A stretch of 5,814 nt of DNA from an uncultured bacterium (GTDB lineage: Bacteria; Planctomycetota; UBA1135; GCA-002686595): assembly GCA_902826945.1 (NCBI GenBank), contig CADEGS010000258.1, positions 1 through 5,814 on the forward strand. Reading direction: 5' to 3'. Positions within the stretch are counted from its first letter, which is position 1, and every line of letters starts with the position of its first letter. A program made the position numbers and the translations under genes. Positions 5,729-5,814 of the stretch are shown here, one piece after another. The notes under the pieces are model-generated. The model was not told the DNA's origin. It did no database searches and saw nothing but the letters and a program-made list of their open reading frames with translations.

Positions 5729-5814
5729 TGTCCTGTCTCAGAAGTACGCATGCACCTTCCGCCCTCCTCCACCGCCTGGCGGCGTTGCTCCTCCTCGGCG
5801 GTTCGCCCTGGAAC
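5729..5814. other. Unassigned right-hand end, possible convergent gene tail or element end
   Basis: Immediately after the manC stop the sequence changes character: TGTCCTGTCTCAGAAGTACG is less GC-rich than the rest of the window. On the minus strand a frame is open for 29 codons from the right edge to a TAG at 5727-5725, which shares the CTAG with the manC stop. Its peptide contains RTAEEEQRRQAVEEGG and ends RCMRTSETGH. It could be the C-terminus of a convergent gene. On the plus strand an ATG at 5750 opens a Ser/Pro/Arg-rich frame that looks like a shadow. The abrupt start would also fit the terminus of a repeated or insertion element. No intrinsic terminator is seen. Confidence 0.3.

Noticed and set aside
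5771..5783. CCGCC-T-GGCGG symmetry as a terminator for manC
   Set aside because: The loop is too small for a stable full stem (a 4-bp stem with a 3-base loop at best) and no T-run follows.
1..5814. CRISPR array, tRNA, rRNA or toxin-antitoxin pair
   Set aside because: No regularly spaced direct repeats, no cloverleaf or rRNA-like sequence, and no small-gene pair with suitable motifs were seen on either strand.

Overview
This is a very GC-rich stretch with almost exclusive G/C at third codon positions. It encodes an AsmA-type envelope protein, which implies a two-membrane (diderm, Gram-negative-type) bacterium. A small bacterial histone-fold gene and a TANNNT-type box just upstream of one start codon would suit a high-GC lineage such as Myxococcota, other former Deltaproteobacteria, or Planctomycetota. 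The phylum is inference; no rRNA or marker gene is present.

Layout. (1) 1-137, minus strand: the 5' part of an unrecognised gene that runs off the left edge. (2) 236-466, minus strand: a 76-residue protein with a lysine-rich tail and a minimal histone fold, preceded by a good ribosome binding site and a well-formed vegetative-type promoter with upstream A-tracts. (3) 467-821: a divergent intergenic region holding that promoter, a hairpin in the histone leader, and two long perfect GC palindromes in front of the plus-strand gene. (4) 822-4610, plus strand: a 1262-residue AsmA/YhdP-like protein with one N-terminal membrane anchor. (5) 4649-5728, plus strand: manC, mannose-1-phosphate guanylyltransferase, 38 bases downstream, with a possible leaderless promoter in the gap. 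(6) 5729-5814: an unassigned tail that may be the end of a convergent gene or of a repeated or mobile element.

How the genes fit together. The two plus-strand genes both serve the cell envelope: the AsmA-like protein probably moves or controls lipids between inner and outer membrane, and ManC makes GDP-mannose for surface polysaccharide, LPS or glycoprotein. They may be co-transcribed, but manC may also have its own promoter. The divergent histone-fold gene is functionally separate and looks strongly expressed, as expected for a nucleoid protein. It is the most interesting item here. No CRISPR array, tRNA, rRNA, complete transposase or defence gene was seen.
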